From CAVQXR01 sp046330455 (lineage in GTDB: Bacteria > Actinomycetota > Thermoleophilia > Gaiellales > Gaiellaceae), in the NCBI GenBank assembly GCA_046330455.1, contig JAXLSU010000010.1, positions 62,001-126,000 on the forward strand: a DNA stretch of 64,000 bases. The letters run 5' to 3'. Position numbers and translations under genes: made by a program. The notes beneath the pieces are model-generated. The model made no database searches. It was given only the letters and a program-made list of their open reading frames with translations, and had not been told where the DNA came from. Within the stretch, counting starts at the first letter, position 1. Each line of letters opens with the position of its first letter. Shown piece after piece: positions 63,243 through 64,000 of the stretch.

Positions 63243-64000
63243 TCAGCGCAGACGCTCGACCGGGTAGCCCCAGCTCGCCATCAGGCCGATCACGGCCTCG
63301 CAATGCTCCTGGTCGCGGGTGAGCAGGGTCAGCTCGATGCCCGTCTCCCACACGGCCAGGTCGACACCCTCCCGGTGGTGTCGCACCTCGACGACGTTCA
63401 CGCCCTCCTCACGGGCGAGCCGCGCAAGCAGCGCCGCGAGCTGGCCCGGACGGTCGGGAACCCGGGTTCGTAGGACGAGGTAGCGCCCCGCCTGCGTCAG
63501 GCCGTAGCGAGCGACCTGGATCAGCAGCGTCGCATCGATGTTCCCGCCTGAGAGGACGACCACGACGGGGCCGTCACCCGGAACCTGCCCGCCGAGCAGC
63601 GCGGCGACGGACGCGGCCCCCGCCCCTTCGACCACGAGCTTCGCGCGCTCGAGCAGGAGCACGATCGACCGGGCGATCTCCTCGTCGCTCACGGTGACGA
63701 AGCGGTCGGCAAGCTCGTCGAGGATCGGCCTCGTGATCTCGCCGGGCCGCTTGATCGCAATCCCGTCGGCGATCGTGTAGCCGACGTAGTCGCGGCCCGC
63801 GTACGGCGCACACCGCTCCGCCTGCACGCCCACGATCCGGGTCCCCGGGCGAAGCTCGGCGAGCGCGATCGCGACGCCCGACGCGAGGCCTCCGCCTCCG
63901 ACCGGAACGACGACCGTCTCGAGCTCGGGGAGCTGGTCGTGCAGCTCGAGGCCGAGGGTTCCCTGCCCGGCGACGACGGCCACATCATCGAACGGGTGCA
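63243..64000 (-). CDS. ilvA: Threonine ammonia-lyase (threonine dehydratase), 5' partial
   Basis: The visible 252 residues are the C-terminal two thirds of a fold-type II PLP enzyme that deaminates threonine to 2-oxobutanoate. The frame is open to the window edge: HPFDDVAVVAGQGTLGLE, so the PLP Lys lies outside. ETVVVPVGGGGLASGVAIA is the phosphate-binding Gly loop, KLVVEGAGAASVAALL the ring-side helix and VVVLSGGNID the Ser that contacts the PLP nitrogen. Residues about 175-250 form one ACT-like regulatory domain (RVPDRPGQLAALLARLAREEGVNVVEV), as in the short catabolic/biosynthetic type without a double ACT module. Either ilvA or tdcB naming could apply. Confidence 0.9.
   Translation of the reverse strand, partial: HPFDDVAVVAGQGTLGLELHDQLPELETVVVPVGGGGLASGVAIALAELRPGTRIVGVQAERCAPYAGRDYVGYTIADGIAIKRPGEITRPILDELADRFVTVSDEEIARSIVLLLERAKLVVEGAGAASVAALLGGQVPGDGPVVVVLSGGNIDATLLIQVARYGLTQAGRYLVLRTRVPDRPGQLAALLARLAREEGVNVVEVRHHREGVDLAVWETGIELTLLTRDQEHCEAVIGLMASWGYPVERLR

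Overview
The window is very GC-rich, with GTG and occasional TTG starts, 1-4 base gene overlaps, a sortase with an LPXTG-type substrate, CAP-domain exoproteins, NrtR control of NAD synthesis and many apparently leaderless transcripts. Together these suggest a high-GC Gram-positive actinobacterium, possibly of the Thermoleophilia type. The placement is inference; no rRNA or other taxonomic marker is present. No tRNA, rRNA, CRISPR array, transposase or phage gene was recognised.

Bases 1-33225 form a large exopolysaccharide locus in two converging halves that meet at a bidirectional terminator near 21.1 kb. The plus-strand half holds a degenerate tyrosine-kinase-like protein (cut by the left edge), a GT4 and a GT2 glycosyltransferase, an O-antigen-ligase-like protein, a flippase, a methyltransferase-like/APH kinase-like fusion, three alkaline-phosphatase-superfamily enzymes, a secreted lyase-like protein, an unknown membrane protein and an RTX protein. 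A phytase lipoprotein runs the other way beside a large secreted repeat protein. The minus-strand half runs from a good promoter at 33.3 kb through a Pro/Ala-rich exported protein, a degenerate GGDEF protein, the initiating phospho-sugar transferase, a nucleotidyltransferase-like/thymidylate-kinase-like fusion, an HPr-kinase-like protein, a second methyltransferase-like/APH fusion, a GT4, a second thymidylate-kinase-like protein, an ATP-grasp protein, a polysaccharide deacetylase and a second lyase-like protein. Probable assembly route: the phospho-sugar transferase loads a lipid carrier, glycosyltransferases extend it, the flippase exports it, ligase/polymerase-like proteins polymerise or attach it, and lyases and the deacetylase trim it. 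The density of kinase-like and phosphatase-like enzymes hints at a phosphate-bearing polymer.

Bases 33400-42779 carry a TPR-containing ligase-like membrane protein, a tiny LPFTG surface peptide with its sortase, three CAP-domain exoproteins, a cobalamin adenosyltransferase, 3-hydroxybutyryl-CoA dehydrogenase, a secreted NTR-like protein and a thiolase.

Bases 42788-52941 are biosynthetic. A complete trp operon, trpE-G-D-CF-B-A, lies behind a textbook attenuator whose leader peptide contains Trp-Trp-Gly-Trp. Next come nrtR and a divergent nadB-nadC-nadA operon with a 23-bp operator-like palindrome between them.

Bases 52938-64000 are mixed: a GT39-like transferase behind an 8-codon leader ORF and flanked by a 42-bp inverted repeat, an RTX protein, a cupin, an enoyl-CoA hydratase, a divergent fchA-like/pdxH pair sharing one symmetric -10 element, an SCP2 protein, an MFS exporter, leucyl aminopeptidase, a flavin/F420-type oxidoreductase, a DUF429-like/cupin fusion, and threonine ammonia-lyase cut by the right edge.
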